Positions 57,818 through 64,000 of a stretch of 64,000 nucleotides of DNA are shown here, piece after piece; positions within the stretch are counted from its first letter, which is position 1; each line of letters starts with the position of its first letter. A model generated the notes under the pieces. The model was not told the origin of the DNA, did no database searches, and saw only the letters and a list, made by a program, of their open reading frames with translations. The stretch spans positions 56,541-120,540 of the forward strand of contig NZ_JOCX01000018.1 in assembly GCF_000717915.1 (NCBI RefSeq), given 5' to 3'. A program made the translations under genes and the position numbers. This DNA comes from Streptomyces sp. NRRL S-244 (GTDB taxonomy: Bacteria; Actinomycetota; Actinomycetes; Streptomycetales; Streptomycetaceae).

Positions 57818-58570
57818 GTGACTTTCGGTGAGCAGCCGGCCTATCTGCGCGTCGCCGGGGATCTGCGACGGAAGATCGTCGATGGGTCCCTGCCCCCGCA
57901 TGCCCGGCTCCCCTCGCAAGCCCGGATCCGCGAGGAGTACGGGGTCTCCGACACGGTGGCGCTGGAGGCGCGCAAGGTCCTGATGGCGGAGGGGCTGGTC
58001 GAGGGCCGTTCCGGGTCGGGTACGTACGTACGCGAGCAGCCCGTGCCGAGACGGGTCGCCCGCTCGGGATACCGCACGGGCGGGGCGTCGACGCCGTTCC
58101 GGCAGGAGCAGGCCGAGGCGGGCGCGCGCGGCACCTGGGAGTCCAGCAGCGAGCAGACGGCCGCGCCGGCGGAGATCGCCGAGCGGCTGGGCATCGAGCC
58201 GGGCGAGCGGGTGATGCGGACGCGGTACGTGTTCCGCGACGCGGGCGAGGCGATGATGCTGTCGACCTCCTGGGAGCCGCTCGCGGTCACCGGCCGGACC
58301 CCGGTGATGCTGCCGGAGGAGGGGCCGCTCGGCGGCTCGGGGGTCGTGGACCGGATGGCCGCCATCGACGTCGTCGTGGACAACGTGGTCGAGGAGGTCG
58401 GGGCGCGGCCGGGCCTGGCGGAGGAGAACATGCTGCTGGGCGGGGTCCCGGGCCATGTGGTCCTGGTGATCGGCCGGACGTACTTCGCGTCCGGGCTGGC
58501 GGTCGAGACCGCCGACGTGGTGGTCCCGGCGGACCGCTACCGCCTCTCGTACCACCTGCCGGTCCGGTAG
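57818..58570 (+). CDS. GntR/UTRA transcriptional regulator
   Basis: A 250-residue GntR protein of the HutC/UTRA subfamily. Winged HTH at about 5-75 (YLRVAGDLRRKIVDGSLPPHARLPSQARIREEYGVSDTVALEARKVLMAEGLVEGRSGSGTYV) and a UTRA ligand domain (about 95-245; ERVMRTRYVFRDAGEAMMLSTSWEPL, ENMLLGGVPGHVVLVIGRTYF). Pip/KorSA-like GntR proteins of this type are common in Streptomyces. GTG start after GGGAG. No obvious target operon downstream. Confidence 0.9.
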   Translation: MTFGEQPAYLRVAGDLRRKIVDGSLPPHARLPSQARIREEYGVSDTVALEARKVLMAEGLVEGRSGSGTYVREQPVPRRVARSGYRTGGASTPFRQEQAEAGARGTWESSSEQTAAPAEIAERLGIEPGERVMRTRYVFRDAGEAMMLSTSWEPLAVTGRTPVMLPEEGPLGGSGVVDRMAAIDVVVDNVVEEVGARPGLAEENMLLGGVPGHVVLVIGRTYFASGLAVETADVVVPADRYRLSYHLPVR

Positions 58571-58595
58571 CCGGCGCATCGCCGTGAGCGGCGTT

Positions 58596-58619
58596 CCCCG
58601 GGTGTCGTGACCCCCGGGG
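58596..58619 (+). terminator. Terminator after GntR gene
   Basis: CCCCGGG / CCCGGGG stem with a 10-base loop, 26 bases after the GntR stop. Confidence 0.65.
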
Positions 58620-58643
58620 TCCGCCGTCGCGTGACGGGGCGTC

Positions 58644-58925
58644 ATGGACCCGGCGGATTTCGGCGCGATGGTGATCGCCCCCGGCGCGCCGGTCCTCGGC
58701 TTCTCCCCGCCGTGCGCCCTCTGCGCCGCGGCCCGCCCCCGGTTCCGCACCGCCCTCGCGGCCGGACTCGCCCTCGCCCCGTGCCTGTTGACCGTGCGAT
58801 TCGCCGCGCGGTGCGCCGGGTTTGAACCGGCGTACACGGCCCGCTCGTACGCATGGCCGGATGCGTACGCCTGCGAGGTACCTCTTCGTAAAAAACCGTA
58901 TCCGCTCCGTAAAGGTCGGGCGTAA
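58644..58925 (+). CDS. Possible small hypothetical protein
   Basis: A 93-residue open frame in the 415-base gap between the GntR and SPOR genes. Its first two thirds have the G/C third positions of a Streptomyces gene (MDPADFGAMVIAPGAPVLGF, a CxxC, a hydrophobic stretch LAAGLALAPCLL); the last 20 codons do not, and no strong ribosome-binding site is present. It may be a truncated or spurious gene. A hairpin CGCCGG-N7-CCGGCG lies within it (58814-58832). Confidence 0.25.
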   Translation: MDPADFGAMVIAPGAPVLGFSPPCALCAAARPRFRTALAAGLALAPCLLTVRFAARCAGFEPAYTARSYAWPDAYACEVPLRKKPYPLRKGRA

Positions 58926-58985
58926 GGTCGGGCATATGCGCAATGCGGTTTCCCGGGCAGGTACATCGGCGGAGGGTGAAACGCG

Positions 58986-59171
58986 ATGAACGACAGCGGT
59001 GCCCTGCTCCCATGGCTGGTCATACGGCAGGACGACAACGGCAACCGCTACCGGGTGGGCCGCTACCCCACCCGGTCCGAGGCCCAGAAGGTCGTCGACA
59101 GCCTCGAAGACAGGGGCCACAAGCAGCTGTACTGGGTCGAGCGGATCGGTCAGACCGCCACGACGAACTGA
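58986..59171 (+). CDS. Small SPOR-domain protein
   Basis: A 61-residue protein that is essentially one SPOR-like repeat: WLVIRQDDNGNRYRVGRYPTRSEAQKVVDSLEDRGHKQLYWVERI. There is no signal peptide, so it is cytoplasmic, unlike the peptidoglycan-binding SPOR proteins. ATG follows GGAGG by about 11 bases. It is a widespread short protein in Streptomyces with unknown role. Confidence 0.75.
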   Translation: MNDSGALLPWLVIRQDDNGNRYRVGRYPTRSEAQKVVDSLEDRGHKQLYWVERIGQTATTN

Positions 59172-59201
59172 GCGTCCGTACGTTGACATAGGCTCCGCCC
59201 C

Positions 59202-59687
59202 ATGACGGTACGAGTGGTCGTGGGCGGAGCCCTTTGTCACGAGGGCCGCCTGCTGGCCGCCCGCCGCAGCGCACCCCCCGAGCTGGCCGGGCGGTGGGAG
59301 CTGCCCGGCGGCAAGGCCGAGCCCGGCGAGTCCGTCCCCGAGGCGCTCGTACGCGAACTGCGCGAGGAGCTCGGCGTGGAGACCGAGGCGCTGGAGCGGA
59401 TCCCGGGGGAGTGGCCGCTCAGGCCCGGGCTCGTCCTGCACGTGTGGACCGCGCGGCTGCTGTCCGGCGAGCCCGCGCCGCTGGAGGACCACGACGAGCT
59501 GCGCTGGCTCGGGCCGCAGGAGCTGGACTCCGTGGACTGGCTCGACCAGGACCGGCCGGCCGTCGCGGAGGCCGGCCGCCGGCTGCGCGCCGAGCGGGCC
59601 GAGTCGGCCGCACGCGGCGAGCGTGATGGGCGCGATGGGCGCGCCGGGGGCCACGAACGGCACACCAGGTCGCACGGGGGCGCGTGA
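59202..59687 (+). CDS. Nudix hydrolase (MutT-like)
   Basis: A 161-residue Nudix protein. The complete Nudix box GGKAEPGESVPEALVRELREELGV lies at about 37-60; the start TVRVVVGGALCHEGRLLAARRSAPPELAGRWELPGGK is typical of 8-oxo-dGTPase MutT. An Arg/Gly-rich tail of about 30 residues is dispensable-looking. Probably sanitises oxidised nucleotides. Confidence 0.92.
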   Translation: MTVRVVVGGALCHEGRLLAARRSAPPELAGRWELPGGKAEPGESVPEALVRELREELGVETEALERIPGEWPLRPGLVLHVWTARLLSGEPAPLEDHDELRWLGPQELDSVDWLDQDRPAVAEAGRRLRAERAESAARGERDGRDGRAGGHERHTRSHGGA

Positions 59688-59859
59688 CGCGCGTGCGCTG
59701 GGCCGTCTGCGCCACAGTGCGCCGGTGCGTGAGGGATCGGGTGGTACGACGCCTCGAATATCGGGTATGTGGCTATTAGTCCCTATCGTGAAATGCCCCT
59801 CGTGGCTCTGTCCCTGCGGAATCGGACTGGGGCCGTTGCCGGCCCGGGAAGTGATCGGC

Positions 59860-60279
59860 GTGATCGACACAGACGGTGAATGCGCCGAGTGGGCCTTCCC
59901 CGCAGAGCCCGGCGCCGTCCGAACCGCCCGCCACGCCGTACGCGGCACGCTCAGCTCCTGGGGCCTCGACTCCGTCGGCGATGTCACCGTCCTGCTGGTC
60001 AGCGAGTTGGTCACCAATTCACTGCGGTACGCCTCCGGCCCCATCGGGGTCCGGCTGGTGCGGCAGAATCCGGCCAGCGGAAGTCCCGCGGGGGGCGCCG
60101 CGCTGTTGGTGGAGGTATCCGATCCGCTTCCGGATCCGCCCCGCGAACGGGTCGCGACGCCGGACGACGAGGGCGGCAGGGGGCTTCATCTGGTCTCCGT
60201 CTCGGCGCAGCGCTGGGGAACCCGGCACGGGAAATCGGGCAAGACCGTGTGGTTCGAGTTGGCACTTCCTGGTGAGTAA
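59860..60279 (+). CDS. RsbW-like anti-sigma/ATP-binding protein
   Basis: About 139 residues of a GHKL ATPase of the RsbW/SpoIIAB type: AEWAFPAEPGAVRTARHAVRG, N box LLVSELVTNSLRYA, G1 VEVSDPLPDPP, G2 DEGGRGLHLVSVSAQRWG and KTVWFEL. It probably phosphorylates an anti-anti-sigma factor. GTG 59860 (about 8 bases after GGGAAG) is preferred; GTG 59851 is also possible. Frames starting further upstream, at 59767, use codons such as CTA and TTA that look noncoding. Confidence 0.85.
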   Translation: MIDTDGECAEWAFPAEPGAVRTARHAVRGTLSSWGLDSVGDVTVLLVSELVTNSLRYASGPIGVRLVRQNPASGSPAGGAALLVEVSDPLPDPPRERVATPDDEGGRGLHLVSVSAQRWGTRHGKSGKTVWFELALPGE

Positions 60280-60428
60280 CAAGGTGACGGATGGCCGACG
60301 ATCACAGGGCATGGCTCGAAATAGTCGGGACCTTTTTGTGATCGTGAACGCCGTGCCGTGCGGGGCCGTGGTGCTGAATACTTCGGTCATGGCCGGTCCG
60401 GTTGCGGTGAGCTGGAGGGGACGGTCGC

Positions 60429-63050
60429 GTGAGCGAGATACCTGCGCAGGCACATCAGGCCCGTGTGCCCGGGGAGACATGGCACGACTCCCTGTGGCAC
60501 AGCAGCCCGCCTGGCTCGATATATGACTACATAAAGGTCGCGTCCTTTTCCATCGGACCCGACGGGCTCATCGACCAGTGGAGCCTGCGCGCCGAGGAGC
60601 TGTTCGGTCTGACCGCCGCGCAGGCCGTGGGCCGGGACCCGGTGGACGCCTTCATGCCGCCGGAGCTGCGCGCCGACGGCCACCGCCGAATGGCCGAGAT
60701 CCTCGACGGCAAGGAATGGACCGGCCTCGTCCCCTTCCGCATTCCCGGCGGGGGCGGCGCGCACGGCGTGGCCGAGATCTACGTGATGCCCACCCAGACC
60801 GAGACCGCCGAGCGGGCCGCGCTGTGCGTCGTCGTCGACGTACGCGCGCTGCGCCGCATCGAATCCGATCTTGCCGCTTCGCAGGCCATATTCGGCCAAT
60901 CTCCTTTCGGTTTCCTGCTCTTCGGCACGGACCTCACCGTGCAGCGCGCCAACCGCCGTTTCGCGACCGTTTTCGGCGGCGCGGTCGAGGAACACCGCGG
61001 CCGCACCGTCCACGACTACCTCCCGCCGCAGGAGGCCGACCGGATGACCGAGGCCCTGCGGCGGGTCCTGGAGACCGGCGACTCCGTCACCGACCTCCGG
61101 ATCACCGGCGCCGCCCCCGGCAGCCGGGACCACCGCCACTGGTCCATCAACCTCTACCGCGTCCACGGCGGCACCGGCCGCCCCGTCGGCGTCGCGGGCC
61201 TGGGCACCGATGTCACCCGCCGTCACCTCGCAGCCCGCGAGGCCGCGGGGGTCCGGCGCAATCTCGCCCTGCTCAACGAGGCCGGGCACCGCATCGGGAA
61301 CTCCCTCGACCTGGAGACCACCGCCCGCGAACTGCTGGACGTGACCGTCCCGGGCTTCTGCGACCTCGCCGCCGTCGACCTCTACCAGGGGCTGCTGCTC
61401 GGCGACGACGACCGGCCCGCCCGGCCGCACGGGCCCGGCGTACCCCCGCTGCCGCACGGGCGGGGGCCCGAACGGGCGCCCTCCCCGCCGCTGCGCAGGG
61501 TCGCCTTCGCCTCGGCCGTCTCGGACGCTCCGCTGTCGGACACGGGCGCACCGGTCGCCGTGGGGGAGGTCCACCGCTATCCGGCGGCCTCGCCGGGGGC
61601 GCTGGCCCTGCGGACCGCGCGGCCCCGGCTGATCGAGGGCGGCGGAGCGGAGGACCTCGTCCAGTCGACGCTCGTCGTCCCGATGGTCGCCCACGACACC
61701 GTGGTCGGGCTCGCCCAGTTCTCCCGTACGAAGGGCAGCGAGCCCTTCGGGGAACGGGACCGGGCGGTGGCCGTGGAGCTCGCCGCCCGCGCCGCCGTCT
61801 GCATCGACAACGCCCGCCTGTACCGGCGCGAGCACGAGCGGGCTCTGATACTCCAGCGCAGCCTGCTGCCGCCCGGCGACCCCGAGGCGGCCGGCCTCGA
61901 CATCGCCTGCCGGTACCTGCCCGGCAACGCGGCCACCGAGGTCGGCGGGGACTGGTTCGACGTCATCGAGCTGCCCGGGCACCGCACCGCGCTGGTCGTC
62001 GGCGACGTCATGGGCCGCGGGCTGCGGGCCGCCGTCGCGATGGGTGAACTGCGCACCGCGGTACGGACGCTGGCGCTGCTGGACCTGGAGCCGGCGGAGG
62101 TGCTGACCGCGCTGGACGAGATCGCCCGCGGGCTCGGCGCGCCCGGCGGCGCCCAGCAGGCCTCCCGGGCGGCCCTGCACTCGCGGGACGCGGACCGCTC
62201 GGAGGTGTACCTCGCGACCTGCGTGTACGCCGTCTACGACCCGGTGACCCGGCGCTGCACCATCGCCAACGCCGGCCACATGCCGCCGGTGCTGGTGGAA
62301 CCGGCGGAACCGGGCGCCCCGCCGCGGCCCGCCCTGCTGCTGGAGGTGCCGCCCGGGATGCCGCTCGGGGTGGGCGGGGAGCCGTTCGAGGAGGTGGAGG
62401 TCGACCTCCCCGAGGGCGCCCTGCTGGCCCTGTACACGGACGGGCTGGTCGAATCGCGCGACCACCCGCTGGAAGAGGGGCTGCGCGGGCTGCGGGACGC
62501 GCTCGCCGACCCGGTGCGGCCGCTGGAGGACGTCTGCGACCACGTGCTGAACACGCTGGACACGCGGCACGGCGAGGACGACATCGCCCTGCTGATGGCA
62601 CGGGTGCAGGGGCTGCCGATGGACGCCGTCGGCGACTGGCAGCTGCCGCGCGAGGCCCGCTCGGTGGGCCGGGCGCGGGAGCTGGCGCGGGCGAAGCTGC
62701 CCTCGTGGGGTCTGGAGGGGCTGCTGGACACCACCGAACTGCTGGTCAGCGAGCTGGTGACGAACGCCCTCCGGTACGGCGAGGGCGAGATCCGGCTGCG
62801 GCTGCTGCTCGACCGCACGCTGGTCTGCGAGGTCTGGGACGGCAACCTGGTGCAGCCGCGCCGCCGTCGCGCCCGGGACACCGACGAGGGCGGGCGGGGC
62901 CTCCAGCTGGTCGGCATGCTGTCGGCGGGCTGGGGCACGCGGCGGACCCACCGGGGCAAGACGGTGTGGTTCGAGCTGCCGTTGCCCGGCGGCGGGTCGG
63001 AGCCCGTGACGGAACTGTCCGCGGAGCAGCTGCTGAGCATGTACGGCTGA
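60429..63050 (+). CDS. PAS-PAS-GAF-PP2C-HATPase sensor phosphatase
   Basis: An 873-residue cytoplasmic regulator: PAS (about 35-145, GPDGLIDQWSLRAEELFGLTAAQAVGRD), second PAS (about 155-270), GAF (about 285-470), SpoIIE PP2C (about 485-715; VGGDWFDVIELPG, VVGDVMGRGL, ANAGHMPPVL, ALYTDGLVESRD, GEDDIALLMARV), and an RsbW-like ATPase (LLVSELVTNALRYG, DEGGRGLQLVGML). It should sense a signal and reset a sigma-factor phosphorelay. GTG follows GGAGG by 10 bases. The C-terminal half parallels the protein at 11285-13798. Confidence 0.92.
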   Translation: MSEIPAQAHQARVPGETWHDSLWHSSPPGSIYDYIKVASFSIGPDGLIDQWSLRAEELFGLTAAQAVGRDPVDAFMPPELRADGHRRMAEILDGKEWTGLVPFRIPGGGGAHGVAEIYVMPTQTETAERAALCVVVDVRALRRIESDLAASQAIFGQSPFGFLLFGTDLTVQRANRRFATVFGGAVEEHRGRTVHDYLPPQEADRMTEALRRVLETGDSVTDLRITGAAPGSRDHRHWSINLYRVHGGTGRPVGVAGLGTDVTRRHLAAREAAGVRRNLALLNEAGHRIGNSLDLETTARELLDVTVPGFCDLAAVDLYQGLLLGDDDRPARPHGPGVPPLPHGRGPERAPSPPLRRVAFASAVSDAPLSDTGAPVAVGEVHRYPAASPGALALRTARPRLIEGGGAEDLVQSTLVVPMVAHDTVVGLAQFSRTKGSEPFGERDRAVAVELAARAAVCIDNARLYRREHERALILQRSLLPPGDPEAAGLDIACRYLPGNAATEVGGDWFDVIELPGHRTALVVGDVMGRGLRAAVAMGELRTAVRTLALLDLEPAEVLTALDEIARGLGAPGGAQQASRAALHSRDADRSEVYLATCVYAVYDPVTRRCTIANAGHMPPVLVEPAEPGAPPRPALLLEVPPGMPLGVGGEPFEEVEVDLPEGALLALYTDGLVESRDHPLEEGLRGLRDALADPVRPLEDVCDHVLNTLDTRHGEDDIALLMARVQGLPMDAVGDWQLPREARSVGRARELARAKLPSWGLEGLLDTTELLVSELVTNALRYGEGEIRLRLLLDRTLVCEVWDGNLVQPRRRRARDTDEGGRGLQLVGMLSAGWGTRRTHRGKTVWFELPLPGGGSEPVTELSAEQLLSMYG

Positions 63051-63060
63051 CCCCGGGCGG

Positions 63061-63122
63061 GCGGGTCCGACGGGCGGGTCCGACAGGCGGGTCCGACAGG
63101 CGGGTCCGACGGGCGGGTCCGC
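63061..63122. repeat. 13-bp tandem repeat, about 5 copies
   Basis: Units GCGGGTCCGACRG begin at 63061, 63074, 63087, 63100 and 63113, directly before the terminator hairpin. Confidence 0.85.
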
Positions 63123-63150
63123 TGCGCGGGGAGTCGGCCCCGCGCAGCGG
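63119..63150. terminator. Bidirectional terminator
   Basis: 13-bp perfect stem CCGCTGCGCGGGG and complement, 6-base loop, between the convergent PP2C and pspA-like genes. Confidence 0.85.
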
Positions 63151-63155
63151 GAACG

Positions 63156-63761
63156 TCAGGCGGCCCGGGACTTCAGCGCCGCCAGGCGGGCCTCGATCTC
63201 CGAGGACTTGTCGAGGTCGTCCAGGGCCTCGAACTGGGCATCCAGGGAGGAGGCCGCCAGTTCCTGCCGGCCCAAGGCCCTGGCCTCCTCCCGGCGGACC
63301 TTGTCCTCGAAGCGGGAGATGTCGCTCGTCGGGTCCATCACGTCGATGTTCTTCACCGTGTCCATCATCGTGTTCTGCGCCTGCGCGGTCTTCGCCCGCG
63401 CCACCAGCTCGTCGCGCTTCGCCGTCAGCTCCGTCAGCTTGTTCTTCATCGAATCCAGCCCGGACTTGAGCTTGTCCACGACCTCCGTCTGCGCGGCGAT
63501 CGTCGGCTCCGCCGTCTTCGCCTCCTTCTCCGACTGGAGCTGGCGGCCCAGGGCGACCTTCGCGAGGTTGTCGAACTTGTCGGCGCTGTCGGCGTCTCCC
63601 GCCGCCCCCGAAGCCCGCAGCTCGTCCGCCTTCCGGCTCGCCGCGAGCGCCTTGCCGCCCCACTCCGCGGCCGCCTCCACGTCCTCCACGTGGTCCGGCA
63701 GCGCGTTGATGTTGGCCTTCGCGAGCTGGGTGACGCGGCCGAGGATGGTCTGCTTGCTCAT
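63156..63761 (-). CDS. pspA: PspA/IM30 family protein, internally shortened
   Basis: A 201-residue PspA/IM30 (Vipp1) membrane-stress coiled-coil protein. The amphipathic start MSKQTILGRVTQLAKANINAL is intact, and the core KFDNLAKVALGRQLQSEKEA, SMKNKLTELTAKRDELVARAKTA and SRFEDKVRREEARALG is normal. Between residues 21 and 26 the text runs LPDHVEDVEAAAEWGG, where Streptomyces homologues, as I recall, have about 40 more residues (LLDQAEDPQKML...MEQDHKEDVEAA). The join falls at a GGACCA that would occur at both edges, so an in-frame deletion is likely. The missing helix-1 region is needed for oligomerisation. Confidence 0.8.
   Translation of the reverse strand: MSKQTILGRVTQLAKANINALPDHVEDVEAAAEWGGKALAASRKADELRASGAAGDADSADKFDNLAKVALGRQLQSEKEAKTAEPTIAAQTEVVDKLKSGLDSMKNKLTELTAKRDELVARAKTAQAQNTMMDTVKNIDVMDPTSDISRFEDKVRREEARALGRQELAASSLDAQFEALDDLDKSSEIEARLAALKSRAA
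63601..63697 (-). repeat. 97-bp direct repeat, copy inside pspA
   Basis: Identical to 63904-64000, offset 303 bases. Encodes VEDVEAAAEWGGKALAASRK and the following DELRASGAA segment of PspA. The copy at the window edge may extend further. Confidence 0.93.
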
Positions 63762-63819
63762 CGGTGCCCTTTCATGGAGTGGGGGGATCCGGAAGATCGG
63801 GGAGATCGGGGAGATCGGG

Positions 63820-64000
63820 TCAGAAACGGCCGCCGCCGCCCATGCGGCCGCGGGTGCCCCCGCCGCCGAACGAGCCGGGACCCGGCCCCCCGCCGCCGAA
63901 GCCGCCGCCCCCGAAGCCCGCAGCTCGTCCGCCTTCCGGCTCGCCGCGAGCGCCTTGCCGCCCCACTCCGCGGCCGCCTCCACGTCCTCCACGTGGTCCG
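63820..64000 (-). pseudogene. Chimera: pspA fragment joined to Gly-rich tail of a TPM-like gene
   Basis: Read on the minus strand, the last 28 or so codons before the stop at 63820 are glycine-rich (SFGGGGTRGRMGGGGRF), the usual C terminus of the TPM-domain membrane protein encoded next to pspA in Streptomyces. Upstream of it, instead of the TPM domain, is a 97-base identical copy of an internal part of pspA (63904-64000). The join lies in the shared GGGCTTCGGGGGCGGC sequence, which points to recombination at short homology, or to an assembly error at a contig end. The frame leaves the window. Confidence 0.6.

Noticed and set aside
58801..58840. tRNA-like T-arm on the minus strand (GCCGG-TTCAAAC-CCGGC)
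   Set aside because: The expected partner of the acceptor strand, the anticodon arm and the D arm cannot be found upstream, so this is a chance hairpin or at most a small relic.
59767..59850. ATG 59767 as start of the RsbW-like protein
   Set aside because: The added codons (CTA, TTA, AAA, TGT) are atypical and no ribosome-binding site precedes it.

Overview
The window looks like chromosomal DNA of a Streptomyces or close relative. Base composition is very GC-rich with strong G/C in third codon positions. It carries a WhiB-like protein, an ahpC-ahpD/oxyR locus, paired PP2C/anti-sigma phosphatases, DUF1707, DUF4190 and DUF4245 proteins, several secreted hydrolases, and TTA leucine codons confined to a few genes. 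From about 1.4 to 31.7 kb the gene order resembles what I remember of the S. coelicolor core: peroxide defence, fumarases, glpX, xseAB, ispH, ppgK, ychF.

Layout. 0-1.4 kb: end of an AI-2E-type transporter and a membrane-anchored protein. 1.5-3.8 kb: ahpD-ahpC divergent from oxyR. 3.9-7.4 kb: a translationally coupled padR/ABC-ATPase/FtsX-type permease operon, possibly with a leaderless start and its own operators. 7.5-8.7 kb: SPFH protein plus ribbon-helix-helix protein behind a perfect palindrome. 8.9-14.7 kb: bifunctional penicillin-binding protein, GAF/PP2C/ATPase regulator, DUF402 protein. 14.9-24.9 kb: class II and class I fumarases, SGNH-lectin hydrolase, GDPD, a WhiB-like regulator, glpX, nitroreductase. 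25-31.7 kb: xseB-xseA, APC permease, ispH, ppgK, DUF6542 protein, ychF.

31.7-38.3 kb is the most interesting part. The last 19 bases of ychF and its terminator recur 6.5 kb downstream as a roughly 130-bp direct repeat, identical over 94 bp. Between the copies lies a four-gene, tightly overlapping operon: a 250-residue protein with the layout of a gasdermin pore-forming domain, a TPR protein with a bldA-type TTA codon, a TPR-CHAT caspase-like protease with His601/Cys641, and an unrecognised protein. I infer a mobile, protease-activated cell-death (defence) island whose integrase is absent. The gasdermin call rests on remembered family features and needs a structure prediction.

38.3-54.6 kb is accessory metabolism and secretion: Uma2, M36 metalloprotease, lipoprotein, ECF sigma/anti-sigma pair, SNF2 helicase, secreted beta-propeller with MarR regulator, two tandem esterases coupled to a trypsin-like protease, EamA exporter, PEP-mutase-like protein, threonine synthase. 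54.7-63.1 kb: subtilisin, DUF4190/septum-formation protein, GntR regulator, SPOR protein, Nudix hydrolase, an RsbW-like kinase and a PAS/GAF/PP2C/ATPase protein. The last kilobase holds a pspA-like gene with an apparent internal deletion. A repeated piece of pspA, joined to the Gly-rich tail of what was probably a TPM-domain gene, sits upstream of it.
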